DNA of 64,000 nt from Diaphorobacter caeni. Its GTDB lineage: Bacteria; Pseudomonadota; Gammaproteobacteria; Burkholderiales; Burkholderiaceae_C. Both the position numbers and the translations under genes were made by a program. Where the stretch lies: NCBI RefSeq assembly GCF_015354245.1, contig NZ_JADKYZ010000003.1, positions 124,001-188,000 of the forward strand, in the 5' to 3' direction. Below are positions 27,759 to 37,000 of this stretch, in pieces; within the stretch, counting starts at the first letter, position 1, and every line of letters begins with the position of its first letter. Under the pieces are notes generated by a model. The model ran no database searches. It saw only the letters and a program-made list of their open reading frames with translations, and was not told the DNA's origin.

Positions 27759-28886
27759 TCAATTCAGTGGCACCTTCTCGCCATTCTTGTAGGCGAACAG
27801 GGTCACGGCGGGGTTCTTCATCTCGCCGTTGGCTTCGAAGGAGATCTTCGCGGTCACGCCCTGATAGTTGGACTTCTTGAGCTCGGGAATGTACTTCTTG
27901 GGGTCGGCCGAACCGGCACGGACCATGGCGTCTGCCAGCAGCATCGTCGCGTCGTACTTGTACGGGCTGTAGACTTGGAACTGACCTGGGAACTTGGCGT
28001 CGTAGCGAGCCTTCCAGTCCTTGCCGCCGGGCATCTTCTCGATCGAAGCACCGCCCACCGCGCAGACCACGTTGCCCAGAGTTGGCGCTCCGGCAGACAG
28101 CTTGGCCAGCTCCGTCGTGCAGAAGCCATCACCACCGAAATACTTCTGTTTGGTCATGCCCAGTTGCTGCATCTGGCGCAGCATCGGGCCTGCCTGTGCG
28201 TCCATGCCGCCGTAGAACACCGCGTCGGGGTTCTTGGCCTTGATGGCGGTCAAAATCGCCATGAAGTCGGTGGACTTGTCGGTCGTGAACTGCTCTTCGA
28301 CGACCTTGATGCCCTTTTCGGCAGCGACCTTCTTGAACACGCTGGCCAGACCCTGACCGTAGGCGGTGCGGTCGTCGATGACGGCGACGGTCTTGAGCTT
28401 GAGCGTGTCCGCAGCGTATGCGGCCAGAGCGGCACCCAGCGCATTGTCATTGGCGATGATGCGGTAGGTGGTGTCGTAACCTGGCTTGGTCAGGTTCGGA
28501 TTGGTGGCGGCGCCGGTGACCATCGGCACGCCGCAGTCGTTGTAGATCTTGGACGCAGGAATCGTCACGCCCGAGTTCAGATGGCCCACCACGCCAGCGA
28601 CCTTGGCATCGCAGAGCTTTTGCGCCGCAGCCGTGCCTTGCTTGGGATCCGCCGCGTCATCTTCGGCCATCAGCTCGAATTTGACCTTCTTGCCACCGAT
28701 CGTCACGCCCTTGGCATTCAGATCGTCCACGGCCATGCGGGCGCCGTTTTCGTTGTCCTTGCCATAGTGACCCTGTGGCCCGGATACGGGACCCACGTGA
28801 CCGATCTTCACCACCTCTTGAGCGGATGCCATGCCGGCCACTGCCGCAATTGCAGCAGCGATAGTCAACTTCAACTTCAATTGCAT
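27759..28886 (-). CDS. LivK-like branched-chain amino acid ABC substrate-binding protein
   Basis: A 375-residue periplasmic binding protein with a signal peptide (MQLKLKLTIAAAIAAVAGMA, then SAQ). The fold signature is VVKIGHVGPVSGPQGHYGKD and VGHLNSGVTIPASKIYND. ATG 28886 is preceded by GGAGA; the frame extends upstream but that part is not protein-like. No permease or ATPase adjoins it, so it may feed the livHMGF transporter encoded 8 kb away or serve another ligand; this is inference. Confidence 0.9.
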   Translation of the reverse strand: MQLKLKLTIAAAIAAVAGMASAQEVVKIGHVGPVSGPQGHYGKDNENGARMAVDDLNAKGVTIGGKKVKFELMAEDDAADPKQGTAAAQKLCDAKVAGVVGHLNSGVTIPASKIYNDCGVPMVTGAATNPNLTKPGYDTTYRIIANDNALGAALAAYAADTLKLKTVAVIDDRTAYGQGLASVFKKVAAEKGIKVVEEQFTTDKSTDFMAILTAIKAKNPDAVFYGGMDAQAGPMLRQMQQLGMTKQKYFGGDGFCTTELAKLSAGAPTLGNVVCAVGGASIEKMPGGKDWKARYDAKFPGQFQVYSPYKYDATMLLADAMVRAGSADPKKYIPELKKSNYQGVTAKISFEANGEMKNPAVTLFAYKNGEKVPLN

Positions 28887-29243
28887 ACGAATCTCCAGAT
28901 TAGAAAAACGCTGAGATATTTGGTTTTTGTCCCAACGCGGTGAAACATATCGCAATTCATAATCTGAAACACTAGGGAATCTCAGAATAACGGACTGCGT
29001 CGAGACGCGTTGGTTATGCAATTTGCAGGCCAGTCAGTGCGTGCCCCATTTGCGTGCCTACTGCGGCAAGGACAGGGGGTTGGAAACGCCGGATTTCCCG
29101 CGCTTCCAGGGCATGGTCAGGGCTCGAAAAAAGTGGGCTCAGGAATCACTGAACGTACGCGCCGCACCACATTCGGGAAATCCCCGGTGGTGCGGCCAGT
29201 TCGATGCCGACAATGCGCAGCCTTTTTGCGAAGGCCCGTCCGG
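28887..29243. other. Non-coding interval with a perfect 10-bp hairpin
   Basis: The 357-bp gap contains the LivK-like promoter side and, at 29161-29196, GCCGCACCAC paired with GTGGTGCGGC over a 16-nt loop. It lies just after the acidic-protein gene on the minus strand and has no T run, so it may be a Rho-assisted terminator or an RNA-stabilising structure. No gene is apparent. Confidence 0.55.
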
Positions 29244-29885
29244 TCACTTCTGCGTGGACGCAAGCTCGTCGGCCACGGCCTCGTAGACCGACTGGCGGAC
29301 CACCGACTCCACCTCTTCACGCAGACGCGGAACGATGGAGCGGGTCTGCTCCTGGATCACCAGCGCGATGGCCTCGCGCAGGCGCTGCTCGAGCAGGACG
29401 TCCACGCGCTGCATGACACGATGGACCACATACTCCTCGTAGCCATCGGGCAGCACGGCGGATGGGGATGGGGATGGGGACTGAGCCACCGGCACGGGCT
29501 CCGCTTCCTGCGGAACGGACGGTGGCTCCTCGATCTGGGCCTCATCGGCCACCTCCGTCATCTCCATGACCTCCACCACCTCGCTGACTTCGGGGATCGT
29601 CTCAAGGTCGCGGTGGATTTCCTCCACATGCACGACGGACACCAGTTCCGGAATGGCGTCCACATCCAGCGGCTGCCCGGGGGCCGCTTGGCCCGTGGCG
29701 GCAACATCGTCCTCCTCGTCCGGCACGCCCGCCGGCAATTCATAGCCGCCGGGGACTTCCACGGGATCCGCCAGCGCGTTCAGCTCCTGCGCATCACGCT
29801 CAGCATGCTCATCGACGGGCAGTTCCACCTCTTCGGTCAACGTGGGAACAAACTTCGGAGGAAAGGAGGAAGGAGCGGATGCCAT
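29244..29885 (-). CDS. Acidic hypothetical protein downstream of holC
   Basis: A 213-residue protein without signal peptide or membrane span. Residues 1-130 are strongly acidic and Pro-rich and probably disordered. Residues about 145-213 (YVVHRVMQRVDVLLEQRLRE, then PRLREEVESVVRQSVYEAVA) form an amphipathic helical domain. A Ser-Pro run is encoded by a hexanucleotide repeat. It begins 2 bp after holC, so they are co-translated. The family is not recognised; the disordered-acidic plus helical-tail layout resembles scaffold proteins only in a general way. Confidence 0.75.
   Translation of the reverse strand: MASAPSSFPPKFVPTLTEEVELPVDEHAERDAQELNALADPVEVPGGYELPAGVPDEEDDVAATGQAAPGQPLDVDAIPELVSVVHVEEIHRDLETIPEVSEVVEVMEMTEVADEAQIEEPPSVPQEAEPVPVAQSPSPSPSAVLPDGYEEYVVHRVMQRVDVLLEQRLREAIALVIQEQTRSIVPRLREEVESVVRQSVYEAVADELASTQK
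29461..29480. repeat. Hexanucleotide microsatellite (GATGGG, about 3.3 copies)
   Basis: GATGGG is repeated in the acidic-protein gene and encodes alternating Ser-Pro. Changes of whole units would keep the frame. Confidence 0.85.
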
Positions 29886-29887
29886 GG

Positions 29888-30325
29888 TCAGGCATTTTCT
29901 TTCAAAACCAGATCATGGCGAACGATCTCGTAACCATCTGCAGCGTACTGGCGCCAGCGCGTGCGCGCGAGCTGACGATCGCGTTCGTCGCTTGAGCTCA
30001 CGACCTCGATCACCTTCTCGAACTGATCGAATCCGGACGGTCTCTGCCCACCCAGATTGAGCAGCATGTCGCGCGGCGCGACCGACAGCGGCTCCTGCGC
30101 CAGCAGCACCGGCGACACCGCCACGACATCCGGATCGCCATCGGCGAGCGCATGGGCCACGAAATCGGTGGGGCCCAGCGACCACATCATGCGGTCCAGC
30201 GCCTGCAGATCAGCCGCGTCCGCAGTCACCACCACGCGCACGCCGCGATTGAACGCCTTGCGCGCAAAACGGCAGGCATAGGCCAGCTTGTCGGGCGCGT
30301 TGAAATGAAAAGCTACTTCCGTCAT
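29888..30325 (-). CDS. holC: DNA polymerase III chi subunit
   Basis: A 145-residue clamp-loader accessory subunit that links the psi subunit to single-strand binding protein. It starts MTEVAFHFNAPDKLAYACRF and includes LDRMMWSLGPTDFVAHALA, a typical HolC pattern. The ATG at 30325 is the only sensible start. It lies 32 bp after pepA, the widespread pepA-holC order in proteobacteria, and is followed 2 bp later by an acidic unknown protein. Confidence 0.92.
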   Translation of the reverse strand: MTEVAFHFNAPDKLAYACRFARKAFNRGVRVVVTADAADLQALDRMMWSLGPTDFVAHALADGDPDVVAVSPVLLAQEPLSVAPRDMLLNLGGQRPSGFDQFEKVIEVVSSSDERDRQLARTRWRQYAADGYEIVRHDLVLKENA

Positions 30326-30357
30326 GTGACCTCGGGGCTGATGTGCATCACGCCGGT

Positions 30358-31851
30358 TCACGCTGTCTTGCGGGCCACGGGTTTCTTGCGCGCCGGCTTG
30401 GGTGCCGCCTTGGCGCTGTCCGCCACAGTGGCCAGATAGTGCATCAACAGACCCACCGGGCGACCCGTGGCGCCCTTGGCCGCCCCGCTCTTCCATGCGG
30501 TTCCGGCGATGTCCAGATGCGCCCAAGGCAGGCTGCCGGTGAAGCGCTGCAGGAACTTGGCGGCCGTGATCGCCCCGCCCGCGCGACCGGCCACATTGGC
30601 CACATCAGCGAAGTTGCTGCGCAGGCCCTCGCCATATTCTTCGTCGAGCGGCATGCGCCAGCACAGATCCTGCGCCGCATCGCCCGCCGCCTGCAGTTGG
30701 GCCGCGAGCGTGTCGTCGGACGCGAACAGGCCGCTGCGCTGGTTGCCAAGCGCGATCACGCAGGCACCCGTCAGCGTGGCGATGTCCACCAGCGCTTTCG
30801 GCTTGAAGCGCGCGGCATAGGTGATCGCGTCGCAGAGCACCAGACGGCCTTCGGCATCGGTGTTGAGAATTTCGATGGTCTGGCCGTTCATGCTGGTCAC
30901 CACGTCGCCGGGCTTGACCGCCTTGCCGTCGGGCATGTTCTCGCAGGCGGGAATCAGGCCGACCACGTTGACGGCGGGACGCAGTTCCGCAAGCGCGGTG
31001 AACACGCCGAGCACGCTGGCCGCGCCGCCCATGTCGAACTTCATCTCGTCCATCTCGGCCGCTGGCTTGAGCGAGATGCCGCCGGTGTCAAAGGTGATGC
31101 CCTTGCCGACCAGCACCACCGGCGCTTCGGACTTGGCCGCGCCGTTGTAGCGCAGCTCGATGAAGCGCAACTGCTCCGCCGAACCCTGGGCCACGGCCAT
31201 GAAGGCGCCCATCCCGAGCTTGGCGACCTCCGCCGGGCCATGCACCTTGCAGGTGATGCCGGTCGTCGTCAGGCCCTTGGCGGCGTTGGCCAGCATGGTG
31301 GGCGTCGCGTGATTGGCGGGGCGATTGGCCCATTCGCGCGCAAAACCCACGCCCTTGGCGACGGCGCAGGCCATGTCGAAGGCCGACTTGACCTTGGCCG
31401 GCTCATCCACGCCCACCACCAGGCGGGCCAGTGCCACCGGCTCGGCCTTGGACTTGGTCGTCGTGTAGACGTAGCTCAGATCGGCGCAGCACTGCACGGC
31501 CGCAGCGATCGCATCGCCCGACGCCTTGCCCGCGAAGACCACAACGGCCTTCTTGACCTTGGGGGATTTCAGGACATTGGCGACCCCGGCAAGCGCCAGA
31601 CGCACGCCGCGCGCGCTACCATCACCGGTTCCGGCCAGAATCACCCGACGCGCCGCCAGCAGTGGCGAGGCGTAAATCTGCAAGTTCTTGCCCGCCTTGA
31701 GTTCGAGATCACCCGATTTGAGTGCCTGCGCCAGAATGGCGGACACCGCATCCTTGCCGGGCTTCACGCCCTCGGGCACCAGCACGATAAGAGCATCGCA
31801 TTTCTGGCTGGAGGCTGCAGATAAGGTGAGAGTGGTCAGTTCGAAGTTCAT
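30358..31851 (-). CDS. pepA: Leucyl aminopeptidase (cytosol aminopeptidase)
   Basis: A 497-residue M17 metallopeptidase that removes N-terminal residues and in some bacteria also binds DNA. The active-site motifs GKGITFDTGGISLKP and NTDAEGRLVL are intact. The C-terminus has an extra basic tail (KAAPKPARKKPVARKTA) not needed for catalysis. The start at 31851 lies only 23 bp from the divergent lptF start, so the promoters of the two genes must overlap the opposite gene's 5' end. Confidence 0.96.
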   Translation of the reverse strand: MNFELTTLTLSAASSQKCDALIVLVPEGVKPGKDAVSAILAQALKSGDLELKAGKNLQIYASPLLAARRVILAGTGDGSARGVRLALAGVANVLKSPKVKKAVVVFAGKASGDAIAAAVQCCADLSYVYTTTKSKAEPVALARLVVGVDEPAKVKSAFDMACAVAKGVGFAREWANRPANHATPTMLANAAKGLTTTGITCKVHGPAEVAKLGMGAFMAVAQGSAEQLRFIELRYNGAAKSEAPVVLVGKGITFDTGGISLKPAAEMDEMKFDMGGAASVLGVFTALAELRPAVNVVGLIPACENMPDGKAVKPGDVVTSMNGQTIEILNTDAEGRLVLCDAITYAARFKPKALVDIATLTGACVIALGNQRSGLFASDDTLAAQLQAAGDAAQDLCWRMPLDEEYGEGLRSNFADVANVAGRAGGAITAAKFLQRFTGSLPWAHLDIAGTAWKSGAAKGATGRPVGLLMHYLATVADSAKAAPKPARKKPVARKTA

Positions 31852-31874
31852 AATTGACGTTTTCCTTCGACACA

Positions 31875-32993
31875 ATGTTATTCGATTCATCCATCCGCAA
31901 GGAGCTGGCACGCAGTTTTGGCGCGACGCTGGTGGTGCTTGTCACCATCGTCATGACCATGATGCTGATCCGCACCCTTGGTCAAGCTTCGCGCGGCAGC
32001 GTCAATCCGCAGGACGTCATGCTGGTCATGGGCTATACCGTCCTCGGCCAGTTGCCCACCATTCTGAGCCTTTGCCTGTTCGTTGCCATCGTGGGGGTTC
32101 TCTCGCGCATGTACCGCGACAGCGAAATGGTCATCTGGTTCGCCAGCGGCCGCGGCCTCATGAGCCTGCTGCCGCCGCTGCTGCGCTTCGCCTGGCCGGT
32201 GATGCTGGCGATCGCCGCGCTGTCGCTCGTCGTCTGGCCCTGGGCGAACCAGCAGATCCAGGAACTCAAATCCCAATACGAGCAGCGCAGCGACGTCGAC
32301 CGCATCGCGCCCGGCCAGTTCCAGGAGTCGTCCAACGGCTCGCGCGTGTTCTTCATCGACCGCGATTCACCCGATGCGACCTCGGCGAGCAACGTCTTCA
32401 TCGCGACCAACGAGCCCACCAAGGAGACCGTGACCTCCGCCGAGAGCGCACGCCTCGAGGTGCGCAACGGTGACCGCATGGCCCTGCTGTTCAACGGTCA
32501 GCGTCTGGAGATGCCCTTGGGCAAGCCCGGCCTGCGGGTGAGCGAGTTCAAGGAATACGGCACCCGCGTGGGCGACGCCAAGTCCGGCGGCATCGATGAT
32601 GTGGCGCTCAAGACGCGCGGCACGCTCGAGCTGGTCGGCTCCAGCATTCCCGCGTTCCGGGGCGAGCTGGGCTGGCGCATCGGCCTCGCGTTCGCGGCGC
32701 TCAATTTCGTGGTGCTGGGCCTCGCCGTCGCGGTGGTCAATCCACGCGCCGGGCGCAGCAGCAGCATGGCGTTCGCGCTGTTCGCCTTCGTCGTCTACTA
32801 CAACCTCATGACCGTGGGCCAGAGCTGGGTGGCGGCGCAGCGCATCGGCATGGTGCCGTTCATGCTGCTTCTGCACGGCGGCGCGTTCGCACTGGCGCTG
32901 CTGCTGCTCGCCGCGCGCCACAACCAATGGTCGATCCGCTCGCTGTTCTCGGGCGGCCACCGTGCAAAGACTGCAGCAAAGGGAGCGGCATGA
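31875..32993 (+). CDS. lptF: LPS export ABC transporter permease LptF
   Basis: A 372-residue inner-membrane permease of the LptB2FG complex, which extracts LPS for transport to the outer membrane. It has the six-helix YjgP/YjgQ layout: three N-terminal spans, a periplasmic beta-jellyroll (about residues 120-270) and three C-terminal spans. MLFDSSIRKELARSF is the usual start. It overlaps lptG by ATGA and is divergent from pepA, an order common in proteobacteria. Confidence 0.95.
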   Translation: MLFDSSIRKELARSFGATLVVLVTIVMTMMLIRTLGQASRGSVNPQDVMLVMGYTVLGQLPTILSLCLFVAIVGVLSRMYRDSEMVIWFASGRGLMSLLPPLLRFAWPVMLAIAALSLVVWPWANQQIQELKSQYEQRSDVDRIAPGQFQESSNGSRVFFIDRDSPDATSASNVFIATNEPTKETVTSAESARLEVRNGDRMALLFNGQRLEMPLGKPGLRVSEFKEYGTRVGDAKSGGIDDVALKTRGTLELVGSSIPAFRGELGWRIGLAFAALNFVVLGLAVAVVNPRAGRSSSMAFALFAFVVYYNLMTVGQSWVAAQRIGMVPFMLLLHGGAFALALLLLAARHNQWSIRSLFSGGHRAKTAAKGAA

Positions 32994-34087
32994 AGACCAT
33001 CCGCCGTTTCATCTACCGCGAAGTCATCGCGGGCGTGGGCTTCGTCACGCTGGCGTTTCTCGCACTGTTCTTCTTCTTCGATCTGGTCGACGAGCTGCGC
33101 TGGATCAGCAAAAGCTACCAGCTGATGCACGCCCTGCTCTACGTGGCCCTGCGCGTGCCCCAGCATCTGTATGAACTGCTGCCGATCACCGTGCTCATCG
33201 GCACCATCTTCGTGATGGCGCGACTGGCGCAGACCTCCGAATTCACCATCATGCGCACCAGCGGACTCGGGCCCTGGCGAGCGCTCAGCACGCTGCTGAT
33301 TCTCGGCGGCGCCTTCGTCGCGTTCACCTTCGTGATGGGCGACTACATCGCGCCGGTCAGCGAAAAGGCCGCCGAGCTGGTGAAGGCGCGGCGCATGGGG
33401 CAGATCACCACCGGAGTCACCGGCGCGTGGCTCAAGGAGCGTCAGGCCGATCACAGCTTTGCCGTGAACGTGCGCGCCATCGATACCCAGGGCGAGATGC
33501 GCAATGTGCGCATCTTCGAATTCGACGCCGATGGCTACACCGCATCGACCACACAGGCCGAGCGCGGACATTTTGACGCCAACAACGATGGCTGGGTGCT
33601 CGAGAACGTGCATCGCAGCGTGTTCCAGCGCAGCGCCAACGGCGACATGAGCGTGGAGCGCACTGAAAAGCCCGAGTTCACCTGGAAGACCCGCATCACC
33701 TCGAGCATGGTCGCCGCCGCCGTGCTCAAGCCGGACAAGATGTCCACGCTCGAGCTGTTCCAGTACACCCGCCACCTGGAGGCCAACGGCCAGTCCACCC
33801 AGCGCTACGACATCGAGTTCTGGCGCAAGGTCTTCTATCCGCTGAGCTGTCTGGTGATGGTGGTGCTGTCGCTGCCGTTCGCCTATCTGCACTTCCGCTC
33901 GGGCGGCATCGCCGGCTATGTGTTCGGCGGCGTGATGGCAGGCATCAGTTTCTTCCTGCTCAACAACGTGTTCGGCTTCGCGGGGAATCTGCAGAACTGG
34001 TCACCGATGCTGACCGCCGCCGCGCCGGGGCTGATCTATTCGCTTCTGTCGCTTGCCGCCTTTGGCTGGCTGGTGCTCAGGCGTTAG
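32990..34087 (+). CDS. lptG: LPS export ABC transporter permease LptG
   Basis: A 365-residue partner of LptF with the same six-span plus jellyroll layout. The N-terminus MKTIRRFIYREVIAGVGFVT and the C-terminal YDIEFWRKVFYPLSCLVMVV are typical. The ATG at 32990 overlaps the lptF stop. The next gene (CbiX-like) starts only 3 bp after its stop and probably shares the transcript. Confidence 0.95.
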   Translation: MKTIRRFIYREVIAGVGFVTLAFLALFFFFDLVDELRWISKSYQLMHALLYVALRVPQHLYELLPITVLIGTIFVMARLAQTSEFTIMRTSGLGPWRALSTLLILGGAFVAFTFVMGDYIAPVSEKAAELVKARRMGQITTGVTGAWLKERQADHSFAVNVRAIDTQGEMRNVRIFEFDADGYTASTTQAERGHFDANNDGWVLENVHRSVFQRSANGDMSVERTEKPEFTWKTRITSSMVAAAVLKPDKMSTLELFQYTRHLEANGQSTQRYDIEFWRKVFYPLSCLVMVVLSLPFAYLHFRSGGIAGYVFGGVMAGISFFLLNNVFGFAGNLQNWSPMLTAAAPGLIYSLLSLAAFGWLVLRR

Positions 34088-34090
34088 CGG

Positions 34091-34474
34091 ATGAATCGCA
34101 TGCCCGATACCGGTGTCATCCTGTTCGCGCACGGCTCGCGCGATCCGCAATGGCGGCTGCCGATCGAGGCGGTCGCCAGCCTGATCGCCGCGCAGCGCGA
34201 CGATGTGGCCGTCGCCTGTGCCTATCTCGAACTGACCGAACCCGACCTGCCCTCCGTCGTCGCGCGCTGGGCAGAAACGGGGATCCACAGAATCAGCGTG
34301 ATGCCGATGTTTCTCGGCGCGGGGCGCCACGCGCGCGAGGACCTGCCGCGCATGGTCCATGCCCTGCAGGCGCAATACCCGGCCCTTGAATTCCGTCTTC
34401 AGACACCGATTGGCGAAGACCCGCGCATCACCTCGCTGATGGCGCTGATCGCGGCGGATTCAGCGGCTGACTGA
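34091..34474 (+). CDS. CbiX/SirB-type sirohydrochlorin chelatase
   Basis: A 127-residue short chelatase of the CbiX(S)/SirB kind that inserts cobalt or iron into sirohydrochlorin. The N-terminal GVILFAHGSRDPQW carries His14 and the later FLGAGRHAREDLP carries His80, the two metal-contact histidines expected in this fold. It is translated right behind lptG. Its role in siroheme (for sulfite reduction) would match the nearby CysB-type regulator, but this is inferred. Confidence 0.88.
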   Translation: MNRMPDTGVILFAHGSRDPQWRLPIEAVASLIAAQRDDVAVACAYLELTEPDLPSVVARWAETGIHRISVMPMFLGAGRHAREDLPRMVHALQAQYPALEFRLQTPIGEDPRITSLMALIAADSAAD

Positions 34475-34499
34475 GCCGCGCTCCGCGCTCCACTTCATT

Positions 34500-35912
34500 T
34501 CAATAGACGTCGCGGCGATAGCGCCCCGACTGCGTGAGCGCCTGCACGCACTCGTCTCCAAGCACCTGCTTGAGCGCCGCATGCACCCCCTGCCCCATGC
34601 CCTGCAGACTGCCGCAGACGTAGATCGTCGCGCCGCGCTCGATCCAGCGCCTGAGCTCGTCGGCCTGCGCGAGCAGCACATCCTGCACATAGGTCCTGCG
34701 TCCGCCATCGCGTGACCACGCACGGTCGAGCCGCTCGATCTGCCCCGCACGCAGCCATTGCTCCAGCTGCTCGCCGCAGATCGCATCCTGCGCGGGACTG
34801 CGCTCGCCATAGACCAGCCACTGGTCACCGCGCCCCGCCTCTATCCGCGCGCGGATGTGGCTCAGCAGCCCTGCAAGACCCGAGCCGTTGCCGATCAAAA
34901 CCAGTGGACGCCGCGCGTTGTCGCCCAGCCGGAAACTGCTGTGCTGCCTCACCGTCAAGGCGCATTGTTCGCCGATCTGCACACCCGTGCAAAGCCAGCC
35001 CGAGGCCACGCCAGGCGTGCCATCCTCGCGCGTGCTTTGGCGCACCAGCATCTGCAGGTAGCCATCGGCCATGATGGAGGCGATCGAGTAGTCACGCGCA
35101 TGCTCCGGGTCAGCAGGCACGCTGAGCGATACAAGATCGCCCGATTGCCACTCCGGCAGTTCGCCATTCGCCGCGACCCAGTCCAGACCGTACAGCGCAC
35201 CGCCCTCGCTGCCGGGATTGAGCAGGCGGCGGGCTTGCAAGGTGAACATCCGGCTCGCGGGCGCAAGCAGCCAATCCTCGCGCAGGGCCGGCAGCGGCTG
35301 AGATTCACCAGCATCCCCCTGGCACTCCCTCGCCAACGCATTGACGCGCGACTGCCACGTCTGCAGCGTCGCGCGGTCCATGTTGTCGACGCAAAGCAGC
35401 TCACTGTTGGCGCCCTGGGCCACCAGCCATTGCTGAATCTGCTCGCCAAACGCACAGAACTGCTGGTACTCGCGGTCGCCCAACGCCAGCACCTGCGCAT
35501 GGTGCCCCCTGAGATCAGCATTCGTCGGCAACACCTGCTGCACAAAGCGCAAAGCGTGATCGGGCGCATCACCCTCGCCAGTGGTCGAGACGATCCACAG
35601 GCTGCGCTCATGCCCCGCCAAATGCGCTTTGTTCAGTCCGTCGATGGGCAGCAGCGTCACCCGCAGCCCACACTCGCGCAGCATGCGTGCGGACTCGCGG
35701 GCGATGCCCTCGGCCTGTCCCGTCTGGCTGGCGTAGACCACCAGCACGGCCGGTCCTTGCGCCTGATTCCCAGGCACGTCGTTGTCGCGCGCGATGTCGA
35801 TGCGCTTTTGCCGCGCAACCCAAGCGACACGCGCGCACAGCGCCGCGTAGGCGAACACCAGCCCCGCAGCGCCGGCCAGCCGCGCCGGAGAAACCACCCA
35901 ATCAAGCGTCAT
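34500..35912 (-). CDS. Membrane-anchored NADPH diflavin reductase (sulfite reductase flavoprotein-like)
   Basis: A 470-residue protein. One N-terminal transmembrane helix (about residues 7-30) is followed by a flavodoxin-like FMN domain (VVYASQTGQAEGIARESARM, then STTGEGDAP), then FAD- and NADPH-binding domains (LVLIGNGSGLAGLLSH, YVCGSLQGMGQGVHAAL). The ATG at 35912 overlaps the ApbE stop (ATGA), which decides the start. Electrons would pass from NADPH through FAD and FMN. Its neighbours suggest it feeds the PepSY/DUF2271/DUF4198 envelope proteins rather than sulfite reductase; the membrane anchor supports this, but the acceptor is unproven. Confidence 0.85.
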   Translation of the reverse strand: MTLDWVVSPARLAGAAGLVFAYAALCARVAWVARQKRIDIARDNDVPGNQAQGPAVLVVYASQTGQAEGIARESARMLRECGLRVTLLPIDGLNKAHLAGHERSLWIVSTTGEGDAPDHALRFVQQVLPTNADLRGHHAQVLALGDREYQQFCAFGEQIQQWLVAQGANSELLCVDNMDRATLQTWQSRVNALARECQGDAGESQPLPALREDWLLAPASRMFTLQARRLLNPGSEGGALYGLDWVAANGELPEWQSGDLVSLSVPADPEHARDYSIASIMADGYLQMLVRQSTREDGTPGVASGWLCTGVQIGEQCALTVRQHSSFRLGDNARRPLVLIGNGSGLAGLLSHIRARIEAGRGDQWLVYGERSPAQDAICGEQLEQWLRAGQIERLDRAWSRDGGRRTYVQDVLLAQADELRRWIERGATIYVCGSLQGMGQGVHAALKQVLGDECVQALTQSGRYRRDVY

Positions 35913-36997
35913 GATGCGAATCGAGCCTTCCATGCCGCCGACATGCACGGCGCGGCGTCATGTTCCTGAAACACCGCAGCCACGTTGTTCGCATCGGCAA
36001 AAGCCATGCCCTGATCCGGCCCCAGCACCGTGAGCACGGTCGCGAGCGCGTCGGCATGCATGCACTCGTCGTGATGCACCGTGACACTCGCGAGCGCATG
36101 CGTGACCGGCCAGCCGGTGCGCGGATCGAGCGTGTGCGAATAGCGTCGGCCATCCGCAAAAAAATGATGCCACCAATCGCCCGAGGTGGCGAAGGCCCCG
36201 TTTTTCACGGCGACGACCAGCGGCTCGGACGTTGCGTCGCCCTGGCTTCCCAGCTGGATCTGCCACGCGCCGCCGCCGGGCTTTCCGCCCCAGCTTCGCA
36301 GCTCACCGCCAATCTCGAAGAGCCCGCCACTCCAGCCCGCGTCTTGAAGTTTTCGGGCAACCTGGTCCACCGCAAACCCCTTGGCAATCCCGCAAAGATC
36401 AAGCCGCAAACCGCCGGGTTGCCTCAGCCGCGTGTCGCCGTCCCGCCACGCAATGCGCCCATGACCCGACGTGGCACGCAGCGCCTCGATGCGTTCCGCC
36501 GAAGGACGCTCTCCTGAGTGCGGCGCCAGCGGCTCGGTTCGCGGGCCAAAGCCCCAGAGCGACACCAGCGCACCCATCGTCGGATCGAGCGCGCCGCCCG
36601 AGCGCTCGGCCCAATGCATCGCCGCACCCAGCACCTGCACGAACTCTGCCGGCAAATCATGCCAACTGCCCGCTGCGGCATCATTGAAGCGGGAGATCAC
36701 CGAGCCGCGCTCCCAATTGCTCATCTGCGCGATGACCTCGTCCAGTGCGGACTCGATCAGCACCTGTACAGGCCCGAGCGGGAGAAATTCGGTGTTGGGC
36801 AGCTGAAGCGACCACGTGGTGCCCATCGTCTGCCCACCAAGCCGCTGAACACGCGCGTCCTGCTGGCGCTGGATCGCGGGCGCACGCCAGCGGCGCGCTG
36901 CAAAATCAGCACGCGGGGCGCTGCCGCCCGCCACTTCGGTGGCTTGGGGCAGTCGCCAGACGCTGGCGTCAAAACGGACTTGCGGCGCAGTGCTCAT
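35909..36997 (-). CDS. apbE: FAD:protein FMN transferase (ApbE family)
   Basis: A 362-residue ApbE-family enzyme, which uses FAD to attach FMN covalently to Thr/Ser of partner proteins in redox systems. Family motifs are GGQTMGTTWSLQLP, LDLCGIAKGFAVDQVARKL, YSHTLDPRTGWPV and the metal-site Asp in HADALATVLTVLG. Unlike most ApbE proteins it shows no signal peptide or lipobox; the first 60 residues are polar. It sits 3 bp after the DUF4198 gene and overlaps the reductase start. The location of its target is therefore an open question. Confidence 0.9.
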   Translation of the reverse strand: MSTAPQVRFDASVWRLPQATEVAGGSAPRADFAARRWRAPAIQRQQDARVQRLGGQTMGTTWSLQLPNTEFLPLGPVQVLIESALDEVIAQMSNWERGSVISRFNDAAAGSWHDLPAEFVQVLGAAMHWAERSGGALDPTMGALVSLWGFGPRTEPLAPHSGERPSAERIEALRATSGHGRIAWRDGDTRLRQPGGLRLDLCGIAKGFAVDQVARKLQDAGWSGGLFEIGGELRSWGGKPGGGAWQIQLGSQGDATSEPLVVAVKNGAFATSGDWWHHFFADGRRYSHTLDPRTGWPVTHALASVTVHHDECMHADALATVLTVLGPDQGMAFADANNVAAVFQEHDAAPCMSAAWKARFAS

Positions 36998-37000
36998 GGA

